DNA from: Oligella ureolytica DSM 18253
GTDB taxonomy: Bacteria; Pseudomonadota; Gammaproteobacteria; Burkholderiales; Burkholderiaceae_B
Direction: 5' to 3'
DNA length: 64,000 nt
Assembly: GCF_000373745.1 (NCBI RefSeq)
Contig: NZ_KB892313.1
Location: 37,593-101,592 of the forward strand
Under the pieces are notes generated by a model. That model was not told the DNA's origin. It saw only the letters and a program-made list of their open reading frames with translations, and made no database searches. Position numbers and translations under genes: made by a program. Below, piece by piece: positions 29,175 to 39,048 of this stretch (its first letter is position 1; every line of letters starts with the position of its first letter).

Positions 29175-30941
29175 TTAACGCTTTACGGGCGGTAAGTCAG
29201 TACAAACACCATGTACTGCTTGCGCTGCCATACCAACCGACTCACCAAGGGTCGGGTGAGGATGAATGGTCGACGCGATATCATCGATATCAGCACCCAT
29301 TTCAATGGCTAAGCAAACCTCAGAGATTAAATCACCGGCATGATCGCCGACAATCGCACCGCCTAAGATACGCTTAGTTTCAGCATCAAATAACAACTTA
29401 GTAAAGCCATCTTCTGTGCCATTAGCAATGGCACGTCCGGAGGCCGCCCAAGGGAACAGGCCCTTTTCTACCTTGATGCCTTCTGCCTTGGCTTGCTCTT
29501 CGGTTAAGCCAACCCAAGCAATTTCAGGGTGAGTATAGGCCACCGATGGGATCACGCGAGCATCAAAAACACTCTTTTGACCGGCAATCACCTGCGCGGC
29601 TATATGCGCCTCATGCACAGCTTTGTGAGCCAGCATGGGTTGACCGACAATGTCACCAATAGCAAAAATGTGCGGTACATTGGTGCGCATCTGACCATCA
29701 ACCGGGATAAAGCCTCGCTCGTCCACATGAACATCTGCCTTATCAGCGCTGATCTTTGCTCCATTTGGACGACGACCAACGGCCTGAAGGACGAGATCAT
29801 AACGTTGAGGTTCGGTTGGCGCTTTGTCCCCTTCGAAGCTGACATAAATACCATCTTCCTTGGCGTCAGCGCTCACGGTTTTGGTTTTAAGCATCAAGTT
29901 ATCAAAACGATGCTTATTACGCTTTTCCCAAACCTTGGTTAAGTCTTTATCAGCACCCGCAAATAGGCCATCCATCATCTCAACAACATCGATGCGTGCA
30001 CCAAGCGCTGAATAGACAGTCGCCATTTCCAGGCCGATAATGCCTCCACCGATAACAAGCATTTTTTCAGGCTTTTGGCGTAATTCTAATGCACCTGTCG
30101 AGTCAACGATACGCTCATCCTCCGGCAGGAAAGGCAGTTTAACTGACTCACTACCAGCCGCAATAATTGCATGATGGAAAGCAACTTCTTGACTTGAACC
30201 ATCCTCTTTTGCGACAACAAAATGATGGTCGTCCTTGAAGTTGGCCGTACCGACAATCACATCAACCTTGCGGGATTTAGCCATAAAAGCCAGACCACCG
30301 GTCAGTTTAGTAATTACCTGATCCTTAGCGTCGCGCAGCTTATCTAAATCGACCTCAGGCTCCGCAAATGAGATACCTGCGGTGCTTAGTGTTTTAGCCG
30401 CCTCAAGAACAGAGACATTGTGCAATAACGCCTTGGAAGGGATGCAACCTACATTGAGACAAACGCCGCCCAGTGTGGAGTAGCGCTCAATTAACGCAAC
30501 CTTTAATCCTAAATCAGCCGCTCTAAATGCCGCTGAGTAGCCGCCGGGACCGGCACCTAAAACAACCACATCATAGGCGTCATCACCGGCCTTAGCACTG
30601 ATACCTGCAGCAGCAGCCGGAGCAGCTGAAGCGGTTGGAGCGGCAGATTGTGTCGGTGCTGATTCAGTGCTGGCCGGCTCGCTGACCTCAGCTGCTGGGG
30701 CAGCCTCTGCTTCTAGCGTTAATAAAACCGAACCTTGAGAAACCTGGTCACCCACATTGACAGATAAAGTGGTGATCTTACCTGCATGTGATGAAGGAAT
30801 CTCCATAGAGGCTTTGTCAGACTCTACTGTGATTAAGCTTTGATCGACCTCGATTACATCACCGACGGCAACTAACACCTCAATCACATCCACTGCATCA
30901 AAATCACCAATATCAGGCACTACTACTTGTATTTCACTCAT
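29175..30941 (-). CDS. lpdA: Dihydrolipoyl dehydrogenase (E3) with N-terminal lipoyl domain
   Basis: A 588-residue flavoprotein that reoxidises dihydrolipoamide with NAD+, the E3 component of pyruvate dehydrogenase. Unlike the roughly 475-residue E. coli enzyme it carries an N-terminal lipoyl domain (residues 1-80, lysine in TVESDKASMEIPS). An Ala/Pro/Ser/Thr-rich linker to about residue 115 follows. The catalytic core has FAD motif VVVLGAGPGGYSAAFRA, redox disulfide GGVCLNVGCIPSK, NAD motif VIGGGIIGLEMA and C-terminal HPHPTLGE. A lipoylated E3 is well known in Neisseria and Burkholderiales. It lies ten bases downstream of aceF. Confidence 0.97.
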   Translation of the reverse strand: MSEIQVVVPDIGDFDAVDVIEVLVAVGDVIEVDQSLITVESDKASMEIPSSHAGKITTLSVNVGDQVSQGSVLLTLEAEAAPAAEVSEPASTESAPTQSAAPTASAAPAAAAGISAKAGDDAYDVVVLGAGPGGYSAAFRAADLGLKVALIERYSTLGGVCLNVGCIPSKALLHNVSVLEAAKTLSTAGISFAEPEVDLDKLRDAKDQVITKLTGGLAFMAKSRKVDVIVGTANFKDDHHFVVAKEDGSSQEVAFHHAIIAAGSESVKLPFLPEDERIVDSTGALELRQKPEKMLVIGGGIIGLEMATVYSALGARIDVVEMMDGLFAGADKDLTKVWEKRNKHRFDNLMLKTKTVSADAKEDGIYVSFEGDKAPTEPQRYDLVLQAVGRRPNGAKISADKADVHVDERGFIPVDGQMRTNVPHIFAIGDIVGQPMLAHKAVHEAHIAAQVIAGQKSVFDARVIPSVAYTHPEIAWVGLTEEQAKAEGIKVEKGLFPWAASGRAIANGTEDGFTKLLFDAETKRILGGAIVGDHAGDLISEVCLAIEMGADIDDIASTIHPHPTLGESVGMAAQAVHGVCTDLPPVKR

Positions 30942-30951
30942 TACTAACCCC

Positions 30952-32664
30952 TTATAGTGCCACGCGACGGAAATCCGTCATTAAAGCGCCTAAGTGAGCA
31001 TTGAATCTGGCAGCTGCTGCACCGTCAATAACGCGGTGATCATAAGACAATGACAATGGCAACATCAAGCGCGGCTTGAATTCAGTACCATTCCACACAG
31101 GTTCAATCGCTGAACGGGATACACCTAAAATAGCAACTTCAGGTGCATTAACGATCGGCGTAAAGTCAGTACCACCAATACCGCCTAGAGAAGAAATGGT
31201 AAAGCATCCGCCTTGCATTTGGCTCGGTGATAATTTACCGTCACGCGCTGCTTTGGATAACTCACCCATTTCTTGGGCAATCTCAATAATTGACTTTCTA
31301 TCAGCATCGCGAATCACCGGCACGACTAAACCATGTGGTGTATCTGCGGCAAAACCGATATTGTAGTACTTCTTAAGAACCAAGTTATCGCCATCGAGAG
31401 AGGCATTAAACTCAGGGAATTTCTTAAGCGTGGCTACCACTGCTTTAATTAAAAAGGCCAGCATCGTAAAGCGTATGCCCTCGCGCTCATGCTCTTTATT
31501 TAATAATTTACGGAAATTTTCTAAATCAGTTATATCTGCTTTATCATTGTTAGTCACATGAGGAATCATCACCCAGTTACGGTGTAAGTTGGCGCCTGAA
31601 ATCTTCTTGATACGTGATAATGGCTGTGTTTCGATTTCACCAAACTTACTGAAATCAATTTTTGGCCAATCCAATACCTGTAGACCACCACCGTCAACTG
31701 CTTTAGTTGCAGCAGGCGTCGCAGAAGGTTGGCTATAGCCAATTGACAAGGCCTTCTTAACGTATTGGCGTACGTCATCAATGACAATACGGCCCTTAGT
31801 GCCTGTACCGTTGACAGAAGCCAAGTCCACACCCAACTCACGGGCAAACTTTCTCACGGAAGGAGAAGCGTGCGGTAAGTTACGAATTTCTTTGGCTGTT
31901 AAAGCGTATGAAGCTGTTGGCGACTCTTTGTCGTCAGAGAGCTCTGCACGTTGTACAGGGTAAGCATGAGTTGCTTCTACGCCTGGACTAAGCGTAGCCG
32001 CCGGCTCTACTTCAGCTTCGACAGCAGCCGTCACCGGGGCTTCAACAGCAGGTGCTCCGGCAGCAGCCGCGCCGGCAGTTTCAACCTCAAGGATGAGAGT
32101 GCCTTGAGCAACCTTATCGCCCACCTGGACTTTTACAGCAACCACTATACCTGCGTGACTGCTGGGTATTTCCATTGATGCCTTGTCAGACTCAACGGTG
32201 ATTAGGCTTTGCTCTTCTTCGATCGTATCACCAACAGAGACCATCACCTCAATCACATCGACTTCATCAGAATCGCCAATATCAGGTACGACAACCTGAA
32301 CCACACCGCCACCTGCTGCTGCAGGCGCAGGAGCAGGTTTCTGCTCTTCGGCAGCTACCGGTGCTGCTGTAGGAGTAGGTGCTTCCTCAGTGGCTGCAGG
32401 CGGCTCTGAAGCAGCAGCTCCATCCGCTGCTTCAAGCTCTAATAAAACAGTACCTTCTGTTACTTTATCGCCCACTTGGACTTTTAAAGATTTAACAATA
32501 CCGGCAGCGCTCGATGGTATCTCCATAGAAGCTTTATCTGACTCTACAGTAATCAGGCTTTGATCCTCTTCGATGCGGTCGCCTTCCGATATCAGCACTT
32601 CAATTACGTCAACCTCGTCGAAATCACCAATATCAGGAACTTTAACTTCAATTAAATTACTCAT
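30952..32664 (-). CDS. aceF: Pyruvate dehydrogenase E2, dihydrolipoamide acetyltransferase
   Basis: A 570-residue core component of pyruvate dehydrogenase, transferring acetyl from lipoamide to CoA. Two lipoyl domains (about residues 3-78 and 120-200), each with VESDKASMEIPSS around the lipoylated lysine, are joined by Ala/Pro-rich linkers. A peripheral subunit-binding domain (about 268-305, HASPSVRKFARELGVDLASVNGTG) follows. The catalytic domain ends with LSLSYDHRVIDGAAAARF, carrying the active-site HRxxDG. The two lipoyl domains and that of LpdA are nearly the same over their cores, suggesting duplication within the operon. It lies 15 bases downstream of aceE. Confidence 0.97.
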   Translation of the reverse strand: MSNLIEVKVPDIGDFDEVDVIEVLISEGDRIEEDQSLITVESDKASMEIPSSAAGIVKSLKVQVGDKVTEGTVLLELEAADGAAASEPPAATEEAPTPTAAPVAAEEQKPAPAPAAAGGGVVQVVVPDIGDSDEVDVIEVMVSVGDTIEEEQSLITVESDKASMEIPSSHAGIVVAVKVQVGDKVAQGTLILEVETAGAAAAGAPAVEAPVTAAVEAEVEPAATLSPGVEATHAYPVQRAELSDDKESPTASYALTAKEIRNLPHASPSVRKFARELGVDLASVNGTGTKGRIVIDDVRQYVKKALSIGYSQPSATPAATKAVDGGGLQVLDWPKIDFSKFGEIETQPLSRIKKISGANLHRNWVMIPHVTNNDKADITDLENFRKLLNKEHEREGIRFTMLAFLIKAVVATLKKFPEFNASLDGDNLVLKKYYNIGFAADTPHGLVVPVIRDADRKSIIEIAQEMGELSKAARDGKLSPSQMQGGCFTISSLGGIGGTDFTPIVNAPEVAILGVSRSAIEPVWNGTEFKPRLMLPLSLSYDHRVIDGAAAARFNAHLGALMTDFRRVAL

Positions 32665-32679
32665 TTTGATGCTTCTCCA

Positions 32680-35376
32680 TTAGGCGTAATGTGGGTTAGC
32701 TTTGTTAGGGTCGATGCCATATTTTTCGATTGCTTCAACAACCTTGTCCATTGAAATCTTACCCTCATCAGCCAAACTTCTTAATGCAGTCAGTGTGATG
32801 AAGTAACGATCAACCTCAAAGTGCTTACGTAACTGATGACGGAAATCAGAACGACCAAAACCATCAGTACCGAGAACACGATAAGAACGACCCTCAGGAA
32901 TAAACTCACGAATTTGATCAGCAATTGCCTTCATATAGTCCGTGCTCGCAATAATAGGACCTTGAGAGTCATCTAACAATTGAGTGACATAAGGCACTTT
33001 TTGAGTCGCTGTTGGGTTGAGTAAGTTTTCACGATTGGCATCAAGCCCCTCGCGACGTAACTCAGTAAAGCTCGTTACACTCCAAACATCAGCACTGATG
33101 TTCCAGTCTTTTTCGAGTAACTCTTGAGCGGCAATGCTCTCACGTAAAATGGTACCTGAACCAAGTAAGTTGACTTTATGCTCACCTGCGGCACCTTCGC
33201 TAAAGCGATACATTCCTTTTAAGATGCCCTCTTCATCACCCTCTTTAAGACCAGGCATTGGGTAGCTTTCGTTCATTAGCGTCAAGTAGTAGTACACGTT
33301 TTCTTGATCTTGAACCATGCGTTTTAAGCCATGCTGCATAATGACAGCGACTTCATGACCAAAGGCTGGGTCATAAGAAACACAATTAGGAACAGTAGAA
33401 GCTAATAATAAGCTGTGACCGTCTTCGTGTTGTAGACCCTCACCATTAAGCGTCGTACGACCGGCAGTACCACCTAATAAGAAACCTCGAGCTTGGATAT
33501 CACCGGCAGCCCACAGTAAATCACCTACACGTTGGAAACCGAACATTGAGTAGTACACAAAGAACGGAATCATAATGCGGTTACTTGTGGAGTAAGAAGT
33601 CGCTGCGGCAATCCATGAGCAAGTAGCACCGGCTTCGTTAATACCCTCTTGTAATAGCTGACCGTTTTCTACTTCGCGATAATACATGACCTGATCTTTA
33701 TCTACAGGCACATACTTTTGACCATCAGGAGAATAAATACCGATTTGACGGAATAAACCCTCCATACCGAAGGTACGGCTTTCATCAGATAAGATAGGCA
33801 CAACGCGATGACCTAATTGCTTATCACGCAATAATTGGTTTAGGAAACGAACAAACGATTGAGTCGTTGATAATTCGCGGCCCTCAGGCGTCGGATCAGT
33901 AACTGTCTTAAAGTACTCTAAACCGGGGACTGTTAGGCGCTCATCAGAGTCAGTACGGCGACGTGGATAAAAACCACCTAAAGCTTCGCGACGCTCACGC
34001 AAATAACGCATTTCAGCAGAATCTTCTGATGGCTTAAAATAAGGAATATCCGCAATCTTCTCATCAGGAATTGGAATATTCAAGCGATCGCGTAAGTCAC
34101 GTAAAGACTCTTCTTCTAATTTCTTTTGCTGGTGCGATGGGTTTCTACCCTGAACGGTTTCACCTAAAGCATAACCCTTAATGGTTTTTGCTAAGATCAC
34201 TGTCGGCTGACCTTTTGTTTTCATGGCAGCATCAAACGCTGCATAGACCTTGTTAGGATCATGACCACCACGGTTTAAACGCCAAATCTGCTCATCGCTC
34301 ATGCGACTAACCATTTCTAAAAGGCGTGGGTCCTTACCAAAGAAGTGCTTACGTACATAGGCACCGTCATTGGCTTTATACGCTTGATACTCACCGTCAA
34401 TGGTTTCTTCCATCACTTTACGCAATACGCCGTCGGTATCACGTGCTAATAAAGGATCCCAATAGCTACCCCAAATTAGCTTAATTACATTCCAACCGGA
34501 ACCGCGGAACTCACCTTCGAGTTCTTGGATGATCTTACCGTTACCGCGTACTGGGCCGTCTAAGCGCTGTAGGTTGCAGTTAACAACAAAAATTAAGTTG
34601 TCTAATTTCTCGCGTGCAGCTAAGCCGATAGCACCTAAAGACTCCGGCTCATCCATTTCACCGTCACCGCAGAAAACCCAAACCTTACGATCTGTCGTGT
34701 CAGCAATGCCTCGAGCATGTAAGTACTTCAAGAAACGGGCTTGATAAATAGCCATCATTGGACCGAGGCCCATTGATACTGTTGGGAACTGCCAGAACTC
34801 AGGCATTAAATGAGGGTGTGGATAGGATGATAAACCCTTTCCGTCAACCTCTTGGCGGAAATGATCTAGTTGCTCCTCGGTGATACGGCCTTCTAAATAA
34901 GCACGACCATAAATACCCGGGGAAGAGTGTCCTTGGAAATAAACTAAGTCACCACCATGATCTTCTGTCTCTGCATGCCAGAAATGGTTTTGACCACTTT
35001 CGATCATCGTAGCCAATGAAGCATAAGACGCCATATGACCACCAAGACCACCACCACCTTCTGTTTCATGAAGATTGGCTTTGACGACCATCGCTACCGA
35101 ATTCCATCGAATATAAGCACGGATACGCGCTTCTAATTCTAGGTTACCCGGGTTAGCTGGTTCATGACCTGGAGGGATCGTATTCACATACGCTGTGTAA
35201 GGCGAGTAAGGAATATTAGATCCTGAGCGACGAGCCAAATCAGTTAGCTTTTCAATTAGAAAATGTGCTCTCTCCGTGCCTTCACGATCAAGCACCGCCT
35301 CCAAAGACTCCAACCATTCCTGGGTTTCGACTTCGTCAATGTCTGGAATACTGGTTGCCGAATAATCATTGCTCAT
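32680..35376 (-). CDS. aceE: Pyruvate dehydrogenase E1, homodimeric
   Basis: An 898-residue thiamine-diphosphate enzyme that decarboxylates pyruvate and acetylates the lipoyl group of E2. The start MSNDYSATSIPDIDEVETQEWLESLEAV matches the E2-binding N-terminus of the homodimeric E1 class. The cofactor motif GDGEMDEPESLGAIGLAAR through NLIFVVNCNLQRLDGPV binds ThDP and Mg. AAGGAG is seven bases upstream of the ATG. It heads the aceE-aceF-lpdA operon, which links glycolysis to the TCA cycle. A 412-base intergenic region to the divergent sensor kinase holds its promoter. Confidence 0.97.
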   Translation of the reverse strand: MSNDYSATSIPDIDEVETQEWLESLEAVLDREGTERAHFLIEKLTDLARRSGSNIPYSPYTAYVNTIPPGHEPANPGNLELEARIRAYIRWNSVAMVVKANLHETEGGGGLGGHMASYASLATMIESGQNHFWHAETEDHGGDLVYFQGHSSPGIYGRAYLEGRITEEQLDHFRQEVDGKGLSSYPHPHLMPEFWQFPTVSMGLGPMMAIYQARFLKYLHARGIADTTDRKVWVFCGDGEMDEPESLGAIGLAAREKLDNLIFVVNCNLQRLDGPVRGNGKIIQELEGEFRGSGWNVIKLIWGSYWDPLLARDTDGVLRKVMEETIDGEYQAYKANDGAYVRKHFFGKDPRLLEMVSRMSDEQIWRLNRGGHDPNKVYAAFDAAMKTKGQPTVILAKTIKGYALGETVQGRNPSHQQKKLEEESLRDLRDRLNIPIPDEKIADIPYFKPSEDSAEMRYLRERREALGGFYPRRRTDSDERLTVPGLEYFKTVTDPTPEGRELSTTQSFVRFLNQLLRDKQLGHRVVPILSDESRTFGMEGLFRQIGIYSPDGQKYVPVDKDQVMYYREVENGQLLQEGINEAGATCSWIAAATSYSTSNRIMIPFFVYYSMFGFQRVGDLLWAAGDIQARGFLLGGTAGRTTLNGEGLQHEDGHSLLLASTVPNCVSYDPAFGHEVAVIMQHGLKRMVQDQENVYYYLTLMNESYPMPGLKEGDEEGILKGMYRFSEGAAGEHKVNLLGSGTILRESIAAQELLEKDWNISADVWSVTSFTELRREGLDANRENLLNPTATQKVPYVTQLLDDSQGPIIASTDYMKAIADQIREFIPEGRSYRVLGTDGFGRSDFRHQLRKHFEVDRYFITLTALRSLADEGKISMDKVVEAIEKYGIDPNKANPHYA

Positions 35377-35788
35377 TCGAGACTCCTTAATTAGTGGTTA
35401 AACTATTGTCATATAGTTAATATGTTGTGACTTAACTGCATATCCATAGGATAAACAAGTTCAAAGCTAAATGCGAACAATTAGTTACTTAAATGAATTA
35501 ACAAATTGTTTCTTTTGATTAGGGTATTTTTATCCATCATTGCAAATTCTAGAAAACACACCTTTTTTGTCAAGATATTTTCACATGGTAATATTATTTT
35601 TCATAATGTAAAACAAATAGGGTTAAATACAAATAATACGACATTCAATAGGATCACACCAGTCATCTATTTAATAGATTGATAACCTTTATCCTGTAAG
35701 GATAATTAATATTGCTAAAATGGACCATGCAATAAACAAAGGTTGTTGCAGATTGCGATCCATTCGCTTAGCTTTTACAGGTTTCTTT
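35377..35788. promoter_or_regulatory. AT-rich divergent intergenic region, aceE / sensor kinase
   Basis: Roughly 400 AT-rich bases between the divergent aceE and the two-component genes. I see the aceE ribosome site next to its start, but no recognisable PdhR-type operator, no terminator and no convincing -35/-10 pair. The distal 69 bases (35720-35788) are an open extension of the kinase frame and could be coding. Confidence 0.5.
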
Positions 35789-37516
35789 ATGTCTACTCAT
35801 TCTGATCTTTCTTTTATTCTGCCACAAGCTCTAAAAGATGATAATAAACGCAGACTGCATTGGATCATTCCTGTTTTCGTGCTCGTTCTATATGTACTGG
35901 TTATTTTTGCATTTATAGCCATTCAAAATATCCAGCATCAGCATGCAATTCTCTACTCAAACGCTGAGGAAGTTCGTCACCAGTTACTTATTTTCTTAGT
36001 CGTTGCCATGTCATTCACTATCGTAATCAGTTTATTGACCTTATGGCATTACACTCGAATTCGCTCCGAAGCGGAAGAGCAGCTATTTTTAGAAACCACC
36101 TTTAGACGCGCGATGGAAAACTCTATGTCCACAGGCATGCGGGTATTAGATATGCAAGGTCGGGTGGTCTATGTGAACCCTGCCTTCTGTCGTATGGTTG
36201 GTTGGAACGAATCGGAGCTGCTAGGGACACTCTTTCCTTATCCTTATTGGGTCGAGGATAAGCTCGAACAGCACCAAAAATATTTAGACATTGTCTTGAG
36301 CGGCAAGACCCCCAGTTCCGGCATGGAGATGGAGGCTCGGCGTCGTGATGGTTCTATTTTTACCGCACGTTTATATGTCTCGCCACTTAGAGACCCTCAG
36401 GGTAAGCAAATCGGTTGGATGACATCAATGACTGACATCACCGAACCAAAGCGCATTAGAGAAGCACTCACAGCTGCCCATGAGCGTTTTATGACAGTAT
36501 TGGAAAGTTTAGAGGACACCATCTCTGTCGTTGCTGACACCGCAAATGGACCGGAATTGCTTTTTGCCAACCGCACCTATCGTCGGCTTTGGGGTTCCGA
36601 AGCGCATGGACACGCTCTGCTCTACAATGCCGCTACCAATCATCACGATGAGCAATATGAAGACAACAATGAATTTTATATTCCTCACATTGATAGCTGG
36701 TTTGAAGTGCATCATCGCACGCTTAACTGGACCGATGGCCGTAAGGTCCGGCTACAAGTTGCTCGCGACATCTCTCAACGCCGTCAGTATGAGAAAAAGC
36801 TGCTCGCTCAGCAAGAAAAAGTACAGCTCAGCGGTCGCCTCAGTACGTTGGGAGAAATGGCAAGCTCCTTAGCCCACGAGTTGAATCAACCACTAACCGC
36901 TATTGTCAATTACAATACAGCCATTGCAGCGTTAATTAAAAGTGACAAACTGGACAAAGAGCGTTTGTTGCAAGTCCTAGACAAGTCTATTTCTCAGACT
37001 GAACGAGCCGGACGTATCATTTCTCGTATTCGTGAATTTGTTCGGCGCAATGATCCTGAACAACAAGCGGTTAAAATAGATACAATCGTCGACAACACCA
37101 TGGATTTAGCCATTTTAGAGAGTCGCAAATACAATAAACAAATTGAAGTCAATCTACCCGAAGACTTGCCTGAGGTTTATGTTGATCCTATTCTAATTGA
37201 ACAGGTGTTGCTCAATCTCATTAAAAATGGCCTAGAAGCGATGGCTCAGAGTGAGCATGACAAGCTGTATGTACATATTTCACAAGTCGGTCAAGAAATG
37301 CAAGTTCAGGTCATTGATAGCGGCCATGGCCTCAAAGATGCAGAGCGCTTATTTGAGCCATTTTATAGCACTAAAAAAGAGGGGCTGGGCATTGGCCTAA
37401 ATATCTGTCGCTCAGTGATTGAGGCTCATCGAGGCAGGCTCTGGGCTGAAAACAATCCGGGCGGCGGCACCATATTTTCGTTTAGAGTTCCCTGCTATCG
37501 CAAAGCAGAGAATTAA
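35789..37516 (+). CDS. PAS-domain sensor histidine kinase, FixL/DctB-like
   Basis: A 575-residue membrane sensor kinase. Two membrane segments (about 23-45 and 66-86) flank a very short periplasmic loop, so the signal is probably sensed in the membrane or cytoplasm. A PAS domain (about 105-220, RVVYVNPAFCRMVGWNESELLG), a second PAS-like domain (about 230-335), a HisKA domain with LGEMASSLAHELNQPLTAIVNY (His363) and an HATPase domain (LNLIKNGLEAM, DSGHGLKD, GLGIGLNICRSVIEAH) follow. The start is uncertain: the ATG here has a weak AGG, while an in-frame ATG at 35720 has AAGGA 17 bases away. The downstream regulator is its likely partner. The signal is unknown. Confidence 0.88.
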   Translation: MSTHSDLSFILPQALKDDNKRRLHWIIPVFVLVLYVLVIFAFIAIQNIQHQHAILYSNAEEVRHQLLIFLVVAMSFTIVISLLTLWHYTRIRSEAEEQLFLETTFRRAMENSMSTGMRVLDMQGRVVYVNPAFCRMVGWNESELLGTLFPYPYWVEDKLEQHQKYLDIVLSGKTPSSGMEMEARRRDGSIFTARLYVSPLRDPQGKQIGWMTSMTDITEPKRIREALTAAHERFMTVLESLEDTISVVADTANGPELLFANRTYRRLWGSEAHGHALLYNAATNHHDEQYEDNNEFYIPHIDSWFEVHHRTLNWTDGRKVRLQVARDISQRRQYEKKLLAQQEKVQLSGRLSTLGEMASSLAHELNQPLTAIVNYNTAIAALIKSDKLDKERLLQVLDKSISQTERAGRIISRIREFVRRNDPEQQAVKIDTIVDNTMDLAILESRKYNKQIEVNLPEDLPEVYVDPILIEQVLLNLIKNGLEAMAQSEHDKLYVHISQVGQEMQVQVIDSGHGLKDAERLFEPFYSTKKEGLGIGLNICRSVIEAHRGRLWAENNPGGGTIFSFRVPCYRKAEN

Positions 37517-37545
37517 TCCTCACAACATGGAGTAACAAAGTAATT

Positions 37546-38154
37546 ATGATAGACCATAGTAACAGTGTGATTTTTGTAGTAGACGATGATGATGCAGTTA
37601 GAGACTCCTTACGTCTTCTTCTTGAAACTCAAAACTATCAAGTACAAACCTTTGCTAGCGGTGAAGAGTTTCTTGAGCAGTACAATCCAAATCTTGTGAG
37701 CGTCTTAATTACTGATGTACGCATGCCAGGCATGTCCGGACTACAGTTACAAGAGCAACTCATTGAGCGTAAGGCCACCTTACCAATTATTTTTATCACT
37801 GGTCATGGCGATGTCAATATGGCTGTTTCTACAATGAAAAAAGGTGCCGTTGATTTTATTGAAAAACCATTTAATCTTGATGAGATCAACCCGGTTATAA
37901 CCCGTTTCTTAGACCAAGCCTATGAACAAATGCAAGAAGCGCTTTCACTGCAAGAAGTTGACGATTTGCTTGCTCGCCTAACTGGCCGTGAGGAACAAGT
38001 TCTTGAACGCATTGTTGCCGGTCGTTTAAACAAGCAAATTGCTGATGATTTAAGCATCAGTATCAAAACAGTAGAAGCTCACCGAGCCAATATTATGGAA
38101 AAACTAGAAGTCAGCACCGTTGCTGATTTAATGAAAATTGTCTTAAAGAAATAG
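37546..38154 (+). CDS. LuxR-type response regulator, FixJ family
   Basis: A 202-residue two-domain regulator. The receiver domain (residues 1-120) has the acidic pocket VVDDDD, the phosphoacceptor Asp57 in VLITDVRMPGMSG and the conserved lysine in FIEKPF. The C-terminal LuxR/FixJ helix-turn-helix is LTGREEQVLERIVAGRLNKQIADDLSISIKTVEAHRANIMEKL, with the binding helix in the second half. It starts 29 bases after the kinase and is clearly its partner. The targets are unknown; adjacent aceE and the SCO1 gene further down are candidates by proximity only. Confidence 0.92.
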   Translation: MIDHSNSVIFVVDDDDAVRDSLRLLLETQNYQVQTFASGEEFLEQYNPNLVSVLITDVRMPGMSGLQLQEQLIERKATLPIIFITGHGDVNMAVSTMKKGAVDFIEKPFNLDEINPVITRFLDQAYEQMQEALSLQEVDDLLARLTGREEQVLERIVAGRLNKQIADDLSISIKTVEAHRANIMEKLEVSTVADLMKIVLKK

Positions 38155-38178
38155 TTAAACACAGGATCCAAATCTCAA

Positions 38179-39048
38179 ATGAACGCTAAAATCATTGATG
38201 GCAAAGCCTTATCCGAAAAAATCAAACAAAACTTAGCACCCACGATAGACGCTCTTAAAGCAAAGGGCATCACCCCTTCTCTGACTGTCGTGTTAGTTGG
38301 CGAAGATCCTGCATCTCAAGTGTATGTCCGCAATAAGCACAATACCTTCCATAAAATGGGACTGGATTCAACGATTGTCAGCTTAGCTGCTGATATCACG
38401 CAAGATGAGCTCCTAGAAAAAATCAATGAACTAAACGAGGACCCGAAGGTCAATGGCATTTTAGTACAGCTGCCATTGCCTAAGCATTTAGATAGCCAAC
38501 TAGTCATTCAGCATATCAAAGCCGAAAAAGATGTTGACGGCTTCCACCGTTTAAATGCCGGCGCTCTAATGACCGGCGATCCTCAGTTAATTCCTTGTAC
38601 CCCTTATGGGATTATGAAAATGCTCGAGGATCAGGAAGTACAATTAAGAGGTGCAGAGGCAGTTATCATCGGAGCCAGTAACATTGTAGGCAAACCGATT
38701 GCCCTTCTCCTACAAAAAGCAGACGCAACTGTCACTATCTGCAATTCAAAAACCAAAGATTTAGCAGCACACACCAAACGAGCTGATGTGCTGGTCGTTG
38801 CTACCGGTCGTCCCGGTATGATTAGCGGCGATATGATCAAACCGGGTGCTGTGGTGATTGATGTCGGTATTAATCGCTTAGACAACGGCAAATTAGTGGG
38901 TGATGTTAATTTCGATGAAGCACTGCAAGTAGCTTCCGCCATTACCCCTGTGCCGGGCGGTGTGGGTCCCATGACCATCACCATGTTATTGGTCAACACC
39001 ATACAAGCCACCATGCACCAACATGGTCTGGAGGACCTTTTTAAATAA
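38179..39048 (+). CDS. folD: Bifunctional methylenetetrahydrofolate dehydrogenase/cyclohydrolase
   Basis: A 289-residue enzyme that interconverts 5,10-methylene-THF and 10-formyl-THF using NADP. The motifs are [16 protein letters not shown] (catalytic Tyr and Lys region), [27 protein letters not shown], the NADP site [17 protein letters not shown] and the C-terminal [15 protein letters not shown]. Length fits the family. Its stop overlaps the prlC start by one base (TAATG), indicating coupling. Confidence 0.97.
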   Translation: MNAKIIDGKALSEKIKQNLAPTIDALKAKGITPSLTVVLVGEDPASQVYVRNKHNTFHKMGLDSTIVSLAADITQDELLEKINELNEDPKVNGILVQLPLPKHLDSQLVIQHIKAEKDVDGFHRLNAGALMTGDPQLIPCTPYGIMKMLEDQEVQLRGAEAVIIGASNIVGKPIALLLQKADATVTICNSKTKDLAAHTKRADVLVVATGRPGMISGDMIKPGAVVIDVGINRLDNGKLVGDVNFDEALQVASAITPVPGGVGPMTITMLLVNTIQATMHQHGLEDLFK

